From: Brevibacterium sp.
GTDB lineage: Bacteria; Actinomycetota; Actinomycetes; Actinomycetales; Brevibacteriaceae
Assembly: GCA_031179165.1 (NCBI GenBank)
Contig: JAPSIC010000006.1
Span: forward strand, 1-55,553
DNA: 55,553 nt
Direction: 5' to 3'
Positions 25,819 through 33,426 of the stretch are shown here, in pieces. Within the stretch, counting starts at the first letter, position 1. Each line of letters starts with the position of its first letter. The translations under genes and the position numbers were made by a program. The notes beneath the pieces are model-generated. The model did no database searches, was not told where the DNA came from, and saw only the letters and a program-made list of their open reading frames with translations.

Positions 25819-27651
25819 ATGACCGTCCTCGACCATGATGTCGTCGCTGACCAGCTGAAGACTGCACCGACCACCAACGAGGCAGTGCTGTCGTTCGTCG
25901 GACGGATTGCCCGACTGACCACTCCGGACGAGATCGTCTGGATCGATGGTTCCGCTGAGCAGAAGGCGCTCGTCACGGATCAGCTCGTCGCCGCCGGCAC
26001 GCTCGTTCGCCTGACCGGCACCAAGGACTCATTCTACGCGGCCTCCGACCCGGATGATGTCGCCCGTGTCGAGGGCCGTACCTACATCTGCTCCGAGAAG
26101 GAGGAGGATGCCGGGCCGCTCAACAACTGGGTCGCCCCGGACGAGATGAAGGAGACCCTCAACGGCCTGTTCGAGGGCTCGATGCGCGGTCGCACCATGT
26201 ACGTCATCCCGTTCGTCATGGGACTGGCGGAAGCCGACCATCCGATGTTCGGCATCGAGGTCACCGACTCCCCCTACGTCGTTCTCTCCATGCTCGTCAT
26301 GGCCCGCTGCGGCACCTACGCCCTCGACGCCATCGAGAAGCAGGACGCTTCGTTCGTCGAATGCGTGCACTCGGTCGGCGCCCCGCTCGAGCCCGGTCAG
26401 GACGATGTCGCATGGCCGTGCAACCCCACCAAGTACATCACCCACTTCCCCGAAGACCGCTCCATCTGGTCCTTCGGATCCGGCTACGGCGGCAACGCCC
26501 TGCTCGGTAAGAAGTGCTACGCCCTGCGCATCGCCTCGGCGATCGCCCGCGACGAGGGCTGGCTGGCCGAGCACATGCTCATCCTCAAGCTCACCAGCCC
26601 CGAAGGCGTCGTCAAGTACATCGCCGCGGCGTTCCCATCGGCCTGCGGCAAGACCAACCTCGCGATGATCGAGCCGACGATCCCCGGCTGGAAGGCCGAG
26701 ACGCTCGGCGACGACATCGCCTGGATGCGCTTCGGCGCGGACGGACAGCTCTACGCCGTCAACCCCGAGTTCGGTCTCTTCGGCGTCGCCCCCGGCACCG
26801 GATACTCGACCAACCCGACCGCGATGCGCGCCATCGAGGCCGGTGGCAACATCTTCACCAATGTCGCCCTGACCGACGACGGCGACGTGTGGTGGGAAGG
26901 CAAGACCGACGAGAAGCCGGCCCACCTCATCGACTGGAAGGGCAACGACTGGACTCCCGAATCGGAGACCCCGGCCGCCCACCCGAATTCGCGCTTCTGC
27001 ACCCCGATCGCCAATGTCCCGACTCTGGCGCCGGAGTGGACGAACCCCAACGGTGTGCCGATCTCCGCGATCCTCTTCGGCGGCCGCCGCAAGACCACCA
27101 TGCCGCTGGTGACCGAGACCAAGGACTGGACGCATGGCGTATTCATGGGCTCGGTGCTGTCCTCGGAGACCACGGCCGCGGCCACCGGGCAGGTCGGCGT
27201 CGTCCGCCGCGATCCGATGGCGATGCGTCCGTTCATCGGCTACAACGTCGGTGACTACCTGCAGCACTGGCTCGACATCGGCAACACCGAGGGCGCCCAG
27301 CTGCCGAAGATCTTCTACGTCAACTGGTTCCGTCGCGATGAGGACAACTCGTTCCTGTGGCCCGGTTTCTCGGAGAACAGCCGCGTGCTCAAGTGGATCG
27401 TCGAGCGTGTGGCCGGCACCGCCGACGCCGAGGAGACCGCGCTCGGTATGACTCCGACGCCCGGTGCCCTCGACATCGACGGACTCGACATCACCGAGGA
27501 GCAGGTGCGCAAGGCCCTCGAGATCAAGCCCGAGGAATGGGAGACGGAACTCGCGTCGATCGAGGAATGGTACGCCGAGCTCGGCGACCACGTCCCGGCC
27601 GAGCTCCGCGCACAGGTCGATGAGCTCCGCGATCGACTCGGTCTCGCCTGA
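25819..27651 (+). CDS. pckG: Phosphoenolpyruvate carboxykinase (GTP)
   Basis: 610 aa from an ATG seven bases after AGGAG. It converts oxaloacetate and GTP to PEP, CO2 and GDP, the entry to gluconeogenesis. The GTP-type signature [12 protein letters not shown] (kinase-1 loop with the reactive cysteine, about residue 274) is present, as are PFVMG with nearby substrate-site residues, [15 protein letters not shown] (GGNALLGKK), and the R-loop/lid region near [13 protein letters not shown]. Length is normal. The stop TGA begins a run of five in-frame TGA codons at 6-bp intervals. Confidence 0.97.
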   Translation: MTVLDHDVVADQLKTAPTTNEAVLSFVGRIARLTTPDEIVWIDGSAEQKALVTDQLVAAGTLVRLTGTKDSFYAASDPDDVARVEGRTYICSEKEEDAGPLNNWVAPDEMKETLNGLFEGSMRGRTMYVIPFVMGLAEADHPMFGIEVTDSPYVVLSMLVMARCGTYALDAIEKQDASFVECVHSVGAPLEPGQDDVAWPCNPTKYITHFPEDRSIWSFGSGYGGNALLGKKCYALRIASAIARDEGWLAEHMLILKLTSPEGVVKYIAAAFPSACGKTNLAMIEPTIPGWKAETLGDDIAWMRFGADGQLYAVNPEFGLFGVAPGTGYSTNPTAMRAIEAGGNIFTNVALTDDGDVWWEGKTDEKPAHLIDWKGNDWTPESETPAAHPNSRFCTPIANVPTLAPEWTNPNGVPISAILFGGRRKTTMPLVTETKDWTHGVFMGSVLSSETTAAATGQVGVVRRDPMAMRPFIGYNVGDYLQHWLDIGNTEGAQLPKIFYVNWFRRDEDNSFLWPGFSENSRVLKWIVERVAGTADAEETALGMTPTPGALDIDGLDITEEQVRKALEIKPEEWETELASIEEWYAELGDHVPAELRAQVDELRDRLGLA

Positions 27652-27678
27652 GCCTGAGCTTGAGCTTGAGCCTGAGCG
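27649..27678 (+). repeat. TGAGCY hexamer array giving five in-frame stop codons
   Basis: From the pckG stop on, the sequence reads TGAGCC, TGAGCT, TGAGCT, TGAGCC, TGAGCG. TGA therefore occurs in the pckG frame at 27649, 27655, 27661, 27667 and 27673. Confidence 0.95.
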
Positions 27679-27723
27679 CTCTCGCCGCACGCTGAGTTCC
27701 GCTCGGTCGGACGACTGAGCTGA

Positions 27724-27762
27724 ACGATCCCCCGATCACCGCCGCGGTGGTCGGGGGATCGT
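27724..27762 (+). terminator. Terminator-like hairpin after pckG
   Basis: ACGATCCCCCGATCACC and GGTGGTCGGGGGATCGT pair over 17 bp with one mismatch around a 5-base loop. No T tract follows on either strand, so this may be a weak intrinsic terminator or an RNA 3'-end stabiliser. Confidence 0.6.
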
Positions 27763-27820
27763 CGCATTCACCCGCCCATCGGCAGTGTGGCCGGCCCCGC
27801 GCATCTGCGAGGAGAGGGCT

Positions 27821-28260
27821 TCTGATGTCGACGTCCTGATAGCAGCAATTCACCTCCATGCAAAGGGAGGAATCAGTGCTGCCGCGATGAGTTGCCGAGC
27901 TGCCGGTGCGGAGCAGTGCCAACGGGAGGTATTGCCAAGCTGCGTGTGTGAAGCAGTGTCAACGGGAGGGTTTACGAAGCTGCCGGTGCGAAGCAACGCT
28001 GATGGGAGGAATTGTCGATCGCGTCGGGCCCATCACGTCCGCGCGCAGGAACGCCTCTGACCTCGACGCCCCAATAGCAGCAATTCACCCCCGTGCAAAG
28101 AGAGGAATCAGCGCTGCCGCGATGGGTTGCGAAGCTGCGCGTGTGAATCAGCGTTACCGCGATGAGTTGCGAAACTGCCGGTGCGGAGCAGTGCTCACGG
28201 GAGGTATTGCGAAGCTGCGCGTGGGGAGCAGTGCTCACGGGAGGTATTGCGGAGGCGGCG
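27821..28260. repeat. Field of ~40-bp tandem repeats with a 235-bp duplication
   Basis: Units of exactly 40 bp can be laid out from 27841, 27881, 27921, 27961 and 28001, and again from 28116, 28156, 28196 and 28236. Each has a conserved half (GAAGCTGC, then a GTG-rich part, then GAGCAGTGCT) and a variable half of two alternating types, ACGGGAGGTATTGC or CCGCGATGAGTTGC. The opening block around TAGCAGCAATTCAC (27841 and 28076) occurs twice, 235 bp apart, showing a larger duplication. Since 40 is not a multiple of three and frames carry no family signal, it is probably noncoding. It fills most of the gene-free stretch between pckG and the phosphate transporter operon; 28261-28353 shows nothing further. 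Confidence 0.85.
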
Positions 28261-28353
28261 CTGGAACTCGATGCTGGCCGGAGGAGTTGGAACCGCGATG
28301 CGGAACTGCCGAGCGCTCCGATGAGGACGGCAGATGTCCCGGCTCAGGTTCGC

Positions 28354-28587
28354 TCAGCCGCCGTGCAGGGCGGGGACGATGAGGTAGACCCCGAACAGCA
28401 CGACGAGTCCGCAGACGCCGAAGACCGCCCAGTAGGCGACCCTGAGAAGGGAATTGCCTCGTCCTTCGTCGATCATGTCGACGTGGGCCGCGCGCATCCG
28501 CACAGCGGTGGAGAAGAGCGTGATGACGACGATCGCCGATACCCAGGTGGCGATCGCAACGATGAGGAATGAGCTCCACTCGATCAT
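28354..28587 (-). CDS. Small two-helix membrane protein of the pit operon
   Basis: 77 aa. Two membrane helices (SSFLIVAIATWVSAIVVITLFS and VAYWAVFGVCGLVVLFGVYLIVP) flank a charged loop, RMRAAHVDMIDEGRGNS. Its ATG overlaps the TGA of the phosphate transporter gene by four bases, so the two are coupled. No named family recognised; similar small proteins follow Pit genes in other actinobacteria to my recollection. A role as partner or stabiliser of the transporter is an inference. Confidence 0.75.
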   Translation of the reverse strand: MIEWSSFLIVAIATWVSAIVVITLFSTAVRMRAAHVDMIDEGRGNSLLRVAYWAVFGVCGLVVLFGVYLIVPALHGG

Positions 28588-30026
28588 TTCGCTTCTCCCT
28601 TGTCACTCGGAGCATTGTCGGCAGAACCCGCAGCGGGCTCGTCGATGGAGGCATCGCCGGCTGTGCGCGGGGCAACCGCCGCCTCGGCCTGGTGGTTCTC
28701 TGCGACCTGGTGGTTCTCTGCGGCCTGGTGGTCGGACTCGGCTCGCACCTCGACACGCTGGGCCTTCGCCGCCTGCTTCGCCTCGGCGCGTTCCGTCGCC
28801 GCCTGCTTCTCCTCAGACCGCTTCTCCTCGGCGCGCTTCGCCTCAGCCCGGCTGCGATTGCGGTTCTTGCGCAGCTTGCGCTTGCGACCGCGGATGTTGA
28901 CCGCCTCGGCGACGGTGTCGAGGTTCGAGATGTCGGTCTCCTCGACCGTGCGGGAGCTGAGGTAGATCCAGAGCACGGCGATGACGGCGATGATCGTGTC
29001 GATGATGATGCCGACCATGCCGAAGTGCGCGATACCGGCAGCGATGCCGCCGACCAGTCCTGCCGCCGGGATCGTCAGCAGCCACCCGGACGCGATGCGA
29101 CCGGCGATCGACCATTTGACGTCGGCGCCCTTGCGGCCGAGTCCCGAACCGAGCACCGACCCCGAGGCGACCTGAGTGGTCGACAGGGCGAAGCCCAGAT
29201 GCGAGGACGCCAGGATCGCGGCAGCCGTCGAGGTCTCCGCCGACAGGCCCTGGGCCGGTTTGACCGTGGTCAGCTTCGTGCCGAGGGTGTCGATGATGCG
29301 CCACCCTCCGACATAGGTCCCGGCGGCGATGGCGACGGCACAGGCCACGACCACCCAGATGTGCGGGCCGGTGCCGTGGGCCTGCAGGTTCGCCGACACG
29401 AGGACCAAGGTGATGACACCCATGGTCTTCTGCGCATCGTTGGTGCCGTGGGCCAGCGCGACGAGGGACGAGCTGAAGACCTGGCCGTACTTGAATGGCG
29501 CACGATGAGCGGTGCGACCCTCGCCCTGACGCCGAGTGATGGAATACGCCAATCGGGTGCAGAGGTAGGCGCTCACACCAGCGATGATCGGCGCCGCAAT
29601 GGCGGGGAGAAGGACCTTCGAGGTGAAGACCCCGAAGTCGACCGAGCCGAAGCCAGCGCCGACGATCGCCGCGCCGATCAGCCCTCCGAAGAGCGCGTGC
29701 GAGGACGAGGATGGAAGCCCGAAGCGCCATGTCGCCATGTTCCAGACGATCGCACCGATGAGGCCGGCGAGGATGAAGCCCGGGGTGATCTGGACCCCGC
29801 CCCCGCCTTCCTTGATGATCCCGCCTGAGATCGTCTTCGCGACCTCGGTGGACAGGAAGGCTCCGACGAGGTTGAGCAGGGCCGCCAGCGTCACCGCCGT
29901 CTTCGGCTTGATGGCGCCGGTGGCGATGGGGGTTGCCATGGCGTTGGCCGTGTCGTGGAACCCATTGGTGAAATCGAAGAAGAGCGCGAGGGCGATGACG
30001 AGGACAACGACGATGATGATTTCCAC
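28584..30026 (-). CDS. pit: Pit-family inorganic phosphate transporter
   Basis: 480 aa. Two PD-type repeats of PF01384: FDFTNGFHDTANAMATPIATGAIKP near the N-terminus and LVALAHGTNDAQKTMGVITL in the middle, each with the GxxD/ND motif that forms the ion path; SSSHALFGGLIGAA is the conserved linker. About ten membrane helices end near residue 350. A cytosolic tail of about 120 residues is highly charged (Arg/Lys/Glu repeats, then NHQVAENHQAE), longer than in E. coli PitA. It takes up metal-phosphate with protons. A PHO-box-like direct repeat lies about 100 bp upstream. Confidence 0.92.
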   Translation of the reverse strand: MEIIIVVVLVIALALFFDFTNGFHDTANAMATPIATGAIKPKTAVTLAALLNLVGAFLSTEVAKTISGGIIKEGGGGVQITPGFILAGLIGAIVWNMATWRFGLPSSSSHALFGGLIGAAIVGAGFGSVDFGVFTSKVLLPAIAAPIIAGVSAYLCTRLAYSITRRQGEGRTAHRAPFKYGQVFSSSLVALAHGTNDAQKTMGVITLVLVSANLQAHGTGPHIWVVVACAVAIAAGTYVGGWRIIDTLGTKLTTVKPAQGLSAETSTAAAILASSHLGFALSTTQVASGSVLGSGLGRKGADVKWSIAGRIASGWLLTIPAAGLVGGIAAGIAHFGMVGIIIDTIIAVIAVLWIYLSSRTVEETDISNLDTVAEAVNIRGRKRKLRKNRNRSRAEAKRAEEKRSEEKQAATERAEAKQAAKAQRVEVRAESDHQAAENHQVAENHQAEAAVAPRTAGDASIDEPAAGSADNAPSDKGEAK

Positions 30027-30125
30027 TGAGCGACCTAGGGCGTAGACACAATGCGGGCCATGGATGAATGGGCCGGTGAAGCAGCTGACTCAATCCCGAA
30101 AAAGTCTACAGGCTGATGCACCCGA

Positions 30126-30158
30126 ACTTCACCAGCTTTTCACCCCGGGTTCATCCGG
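30126..30158. promoter_or_regulatory. PHO-box-like 11-bp direct repeats upstream of pit
   Basis: ACTTCACCAGC, TTTTCACCCCG and GGTTCATCCGG follow each other as three 11-bp units, matching the arrangement of actinobacterial PHO boxes (GTTCACC units at 11-bp steps). They are on the plus strand, opposite to pit transcription, 100 bp upstream of its start. Binding by PhoP (or RegX3) is inferred from the neighbouring phosphate transporter. Confidence 0.5.
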
Positions 30159-30194
30159 GCCCTGCTCGGTCAACTTCTCAGCAGGCCGAATGGA

Positions 30195-30242
30195 CGTCAC
30201 CGGACCGGCGAATGTATCCACACTCACAACGGTCCGGTGACG
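30195..30242 (-). terminator. Hairpin after the aminotransferase gene
   Basis: CGTCACCGGACC (30195-30206) and GGTCCGGTGACG (30231-30242) are perfect 12-bp complements around a 24-base loop, starting 9 bases beyond the aminotransferase stop. There is no T tract, so termination is probable but not certain. Confidence 0.6.
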
Positions 30243-30250
30243 GCCGGTTC

Positions 30251-31708
30251 TCAGCTGACGAAGCCGTCGGCGACGTCGAGGGCGCGGTCGAGCACCTCGA
30301 GCCCGAAGCGCACGTCCGCGTCCGGGGTGTTCAGCGGCGGCACCACATGGATCCGGTTGAAGTTCGCGAACGGCAGCACCCCACCGGACTTGAGCGCGGC
30401 GATGACCTGATTCATCTCCGGCGAGCTTCCGCCGTAGGCGGCCAGGGGTTCCCGTGTCTCTCGGTTCTTCACGAGCTCGACGGCCCAGAAGCAGCCCATG
30501 CCCCGAACGTCGCCGACGGACGGGTGGCGCTGCGCGAACTCCCGCAGCGTGGGCCCGATGATCTCTCGACCCAGACGGTCGGCGTTCTCGACCATCCCCT
30601 CCTCCCGCATCGCGGTGATCGTCGCGACGGCCGCGGCACAGGCCAGCGGGTGGCCGGAGTAGGTGAGCCCACCCGGGTAGGCGCGCTCCCGGAAGGTGTC
30701 GAAGATCTCGTCGGAGATCGCGACACCGCCGAGGGGCACGTATCCGGAGTTGACTCCCTTGGCGAAGGTGATGAGGTCGGGCGTCACGTCCCAATGGTCG
30801 ACGGCCAGCCAACGCCCGGTGCGGCCGAACCCGGCCATCACCTCGTCGGCGATGTAGATGATGCCGTAGCGCGAGGTCAGCTCCCGCACGCCCTCCAGGT
30901 AACCGGCGGGAGGCCCGTAGATTCCCGCGGTGCCCGGCACGGTTTCGAGGATGAGGGCGGCGATGTTGCCCGGGCCCTCGAGCTGGATCATGTCCTCGAG
31001 GTGCCGGAGCGCGCGCTGGGCCTCCTCCGCCTCCGTGGTCGCCCCGAAGTACGACCGGTACTGGTAGGCGGGCAGGAAGTGGACGACGCCCTCGGCCGAG
31101 TAGTCGTTGGGGAATCGACGGGGATCACCGGTGACGTTGACGGCCAGCTGGGTTCCGCCGTGATAGCTGCGGTAGGCGGAGAGGACCTTGGACCGGCCGG
31201 TGTGCAGGCGCGCCATCCGGATCGCGTGCTCGTTGGCGTCGGCACCGCCATTGGTGAAGAACACGTGGTTGAGGTCGCCAGGGGTGATCTCGGCGATCAG
31301 CCGTGCCGCCTCCGAGCGGGCATCGTTGACGTGCTGGGGAGCGATGGTGCACAGCCGCGCGGCCTGGTCCTGGATCGCGGCGACGACCTTCGGATGCTGG
31401 TGCCCGATGTTGGTGTTGACCAGCTGGGACGACATGTCGAGCAGCTTGCGGCCCTCGCCGTCCCAGACATAGGGGCCCTCGGCGGCGAGAACGGTCATCG
31501 GAGCGAACGGACCCTGCGCCTGCCAGGAGTGGAACACGTGCTCGCGGTCGAGGTCGTGGGCGCGCTGTCCGGCCCGGATCTGCTCCTCGCTGATCGTCGT
31601 TGGCTCAGGCTTCGCCTCGGCGGGAGCGGATGCCCCGGCCGCGGTGACGGCACCGGCCTTCGCAGAGGCCTGGGCATCGAGGTTGAGGTCTTCTTCGGTG
31701 GTGGTCAT
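30251..31708 (-). CDS. Class III (omega-amino acid) aminotransferase
   Basis: 485 aa from the ATG at 31708 (MTTTEEDLNLD). PLP-dependent; the Schiff-base lysine is in LITFAKGVNSGYVPLGGVAIS (about 315), preceded by the cofactor aspartate in IIYIADEVMAGFGRTG. It resembles beta-alanine/omega-amino acid or taurine:pyruvate transaminases. The gene lies 42 bp downstream of a CoA-acylating semialdehyde dehydrogenase; transaminating beta-alanine (or beta-aminoisobutyrate) to the semialdehyde, then converting it to acetyl- or propionyl-CoA, would make a complete pathway. The first about 40 residues are Ala/Glu/Pro-rich and outside the fold. Taurine as substrate cannot be excluded. Confidence 0.83.
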   Translation of the reverse strand: MTTTEEDLNLDAQASAKAGAVTAAGASAPAEAKPEPTTISEEQIRAGQRAHDLDREHVFHSWQAQGPFAPMTVLAAEGPYVWDGEGRKLLDMSSQLVNTNIGHQHPKVVAAIQDQAARLCTIAPQHVNDARSEAARLIAEITPGDLNHVFFTNGGADANEHAIRMARLHTGRSKVLSAYRSYHGGTQLAVNVTGDPRRFPNDYSAEGVVHFLPAYQYRSYFGATTEAEEAQRALRHLEDMIQLEGPGNIAALILETVPGTAGIYGPPAGYLEGVRELTSRYGIIYIADEVMAGFGRTGRWLAVDHWDVTPDLITFAKGVNSGYVPLGGVAISDEIFDTFRERAYPGGLTYSGHPLACAAAVATITAMREEGMVENADRLGREIIGPTLREFAQRHPSVGDVRGMGCFWAVELVKNRETREPLAAYGGSSPEMNQVIAALKSGGVLPFANFNRIHVVPPLNTPDADVRFGLEVLDRALDVADGFVS

Positions 31709-31750
31709 TTCTGTCCTTCTCAAGAATCGATGTGGATCGCCGAGGCGGGT

Positions 31751-33244
31751 TCAGCCGTTGGTGGGGAATCCGAGGTTGAGGCCGCCATGGCTCGGGTCGA
31801 GCCAGCGGGTGGTCACGACCTTGCCGCGGGTGAAGAAGTGCACGCCTTCGGTGCCGTGGGCATGGGTGTCGCCGAACAGGGAGTTCTTCCAGCCGCCGAA
31901 GGAGTAGTAGGCCATCGGCACCGGGATCGGCACGTTGACGCCGACCATTCCGACCTGGATCTCGTTCTCGAAGCGGCGGGCAGCGCCGCCGTCGTTGGTG
32001 AAGATGGCGGTGCCGTTGCCGTAGGGATTGGCGTTGATGAGCTCGATCCCGTCGTCGTAGCTGTCGACGCGGACGACGGAGAGGACGGGGCCGAAGATCT
32101 CATCGGTGTAGATCGACATGTCGGGGGTGACGTTGTCGAACAGGGTGGGGTTGAGGAAGAAGCCGGCCGGGTCCGCACCGTCGCTGACCTCCCGGCCGTC
32201 GAGGACGAGGGTGGCACCCGCCTCGACGCCGGAGTCGATGTAGCCGGCGACCTTGTCGCGGTGGGCGGCGGTGACCAGCGGCCCCATGTCCGAGTCCTTG
32301 GCGCCGTCGCCGATCTTCAGGGTCCGGGTGCGCTCGGCGATCTTGGCGACGAGTTCATCGGCGATCGAGTCGACGGCGACGACCGCGGAGATCGCCATGC
32401 AGCGTTCGCCTGCGGCCCCGTAGCCGGCGTTGACGGCAGCGTCGGCGGCGAGGTCGAGGTCGGCGTCGGGCAGGACGAGCATGTGGTTCTTGGCGCCGCC
32501 GAGGGCCTGGACCCGTTTGCCGGTGGCGGTGCCCTTCTCGTACACGTACTGGGCGATCGGGGTCGAACCGACGAACGACACCGAGTCGACCTGCGGGCTC
32601 TCGAGCAGGGCGTCGACGGCCTCCTTGTCACCGTGGACGACGTTGAAGACGCCGTCGGGCAGACCGGCCTCCTTCCACAGTTCGGCCATCCAGTTCGCCG
32701 CGCTCGGGTCCTTCTCGGAGGGCTTGACGATCACGGTGTTGCCGGCGGCGATGGCGACGGGGAAGAACCACATCGGCACCATGGCCGGGAAGTTGAACGG
32801 AGAGATGACGGCGGAGACACCCAGCGGCTGCCGCACCGAGTGGACATCGACCTTGGTCGACGCGTTCTCGGTGAATCCGCCCTTGAGGAGGTGGGCGATG
32901 CCGCAGGCGAACTCCACGACCTCCTGTCCGCGGCTGACCTCGCCGAGGGCGTCGGAGAGGACCTTGCCGTGCTCGGCGGTGATGATCGCGGCCAGTTCGT
33001 CCTTGCGCTGGTTGAGCAGCTCACGGAAGGCGAAGAGGATCGAGGTCCGCTTGGCCAACGAGGTGTCCCGCCAGGCCGGGAACGCGGCAGCAGCCGAGGC
33101 GATCGCCGAGTCGACGGTCGCCCGCGAGGCGAGAGCGACCTGGCCTGTCACCTCACCGTAGGCAGGGTTCGTGATGTCGGCGTAGCGGGAGTCGGCTCCG
33201 GCGTCGACGCCTTCGCCGTTGATCCAATGGGAGACGGTGCGCAT
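31751..33244 (-). CDS. mmsA: CoA-acylating methylmalonate-semialdehyde dehydrogenase
   Basis: 497 aa aldehyde dehydrogenase. GAAGERCMAISAVVAV carries the catalytic cysteine (about 283) in the MmsA-specific sequence, and SPFNFPAMVPMWFFPVAIAAGNTVIVKPSEKDPS is the cofactor region; the general-base glutamate of ordinary ALDHs is replaced, as expected for the CoA-dependent class. It converts malonate or methylmalonate semialdehyde to acetyl- or propionyl-CoA. First gene of a two-gene operon with the aminotransferase and divergent from the PucR regulator, with 22-bp direct repeats between. Confidence 0.92.
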   Translation of the reverse strand: MRTVSHWINGEGVDAGADSRYADITNPAYGEVTGQVALASRATVDSAIASAAAAFPAWRDTSLAKRTSILFAFRELLNQRKDELAAIITAEHGKVLSDALGEVSRGQEVVEFACGIAHLLKGGFTENASTKVDVHSVRQPLGVSAVISPFNFPAMVPMWFFPVAIAAGNTVIVKPSEKDPSAANWMAELWKEAGLPDGVFNVVHGDKEAVDALLESPQVDSVSFVGSTPIAQYVYEKGTATGKRVQALGGAKNHMLVLPDADLDLAADAAVNAGYGAAGERCMAISAVVAVDSIADELVAKIAERTRTLKIGDGAKDSDMGPLVTAAHRDKVAGYIDSGVEAGATLVLDGREVSDGADPAGFFLNPTLFDNVTPDMSIYTDEIFGPVLSVVRVDSYDDGIELINANPYGNGTAIFTNDGGAARRFENEIQVGMVGVNVPIPVPMAYYSFGGWKNSLFGDTHAHGTEGVHFFTRGKVVTTRWLDPSHGGLNLGFPTNG

Positions 33245-33254
33245 CTGTCATCCT

Positions 33255-33318
33255 CTTTCCGTTTGAGGCCAATGACCTTTCCGTTTGCGGCCAGTGGTCC
33301 TTCCGTGGTGCGACCAGA
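33255..33318. promoter_or_regulatory. Three 22-bp direct repeats between mmsA and pucR-type gene
   Basis: CTTTCCGTTTGAGGCCAATG (33255), CTTTCCGTTTGCGGCCAGTG (33277) and a diverged CCTTCCGTGGTGCGACCAGA (33299) recur at exactly 22 bp. The first copy is 11 bp from the mmsA start. The helical phasing and divergent promoter position suggest sites for the PucR-type protein. Confidence 0.5.
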
Positions 33319-33426
33319 GGTCCTGGTGCGGTTCCGCTGCCGGCGACGTCGCCGAACGGCGGTGGCTCCTTCCATGGTGGGTCAGCGCAGTCAAGAAGAA
33401 CAGAGACAATCTGTCACAATGGAACC

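Noticed and set aside
27821-28260. Possible CRISPR array in the 40-bp repeats
   Set aside because: The halves between the constant parts are not unique spacers but two recurring variants, the units are joined without spacer-length separation, and no cas gene is nearby.
27906-28382. Reading frame of 158 codons across the repeat field
   Set aside because: It is made of the 40-bp repeats, lacks a ribosome site, and its frame changes with respect to units every copy.
31751-33244. mmsA-like enzyme as alpha-ketoglutarate semialdehyde dehydrogenase for the hydroxyproline pathway
   Set aside because: The active-site sequence is the CoA-acylating MmsA type and the gene is separated from the hydroxyproline-like cluster by the PucR gene and sits in its own operon.
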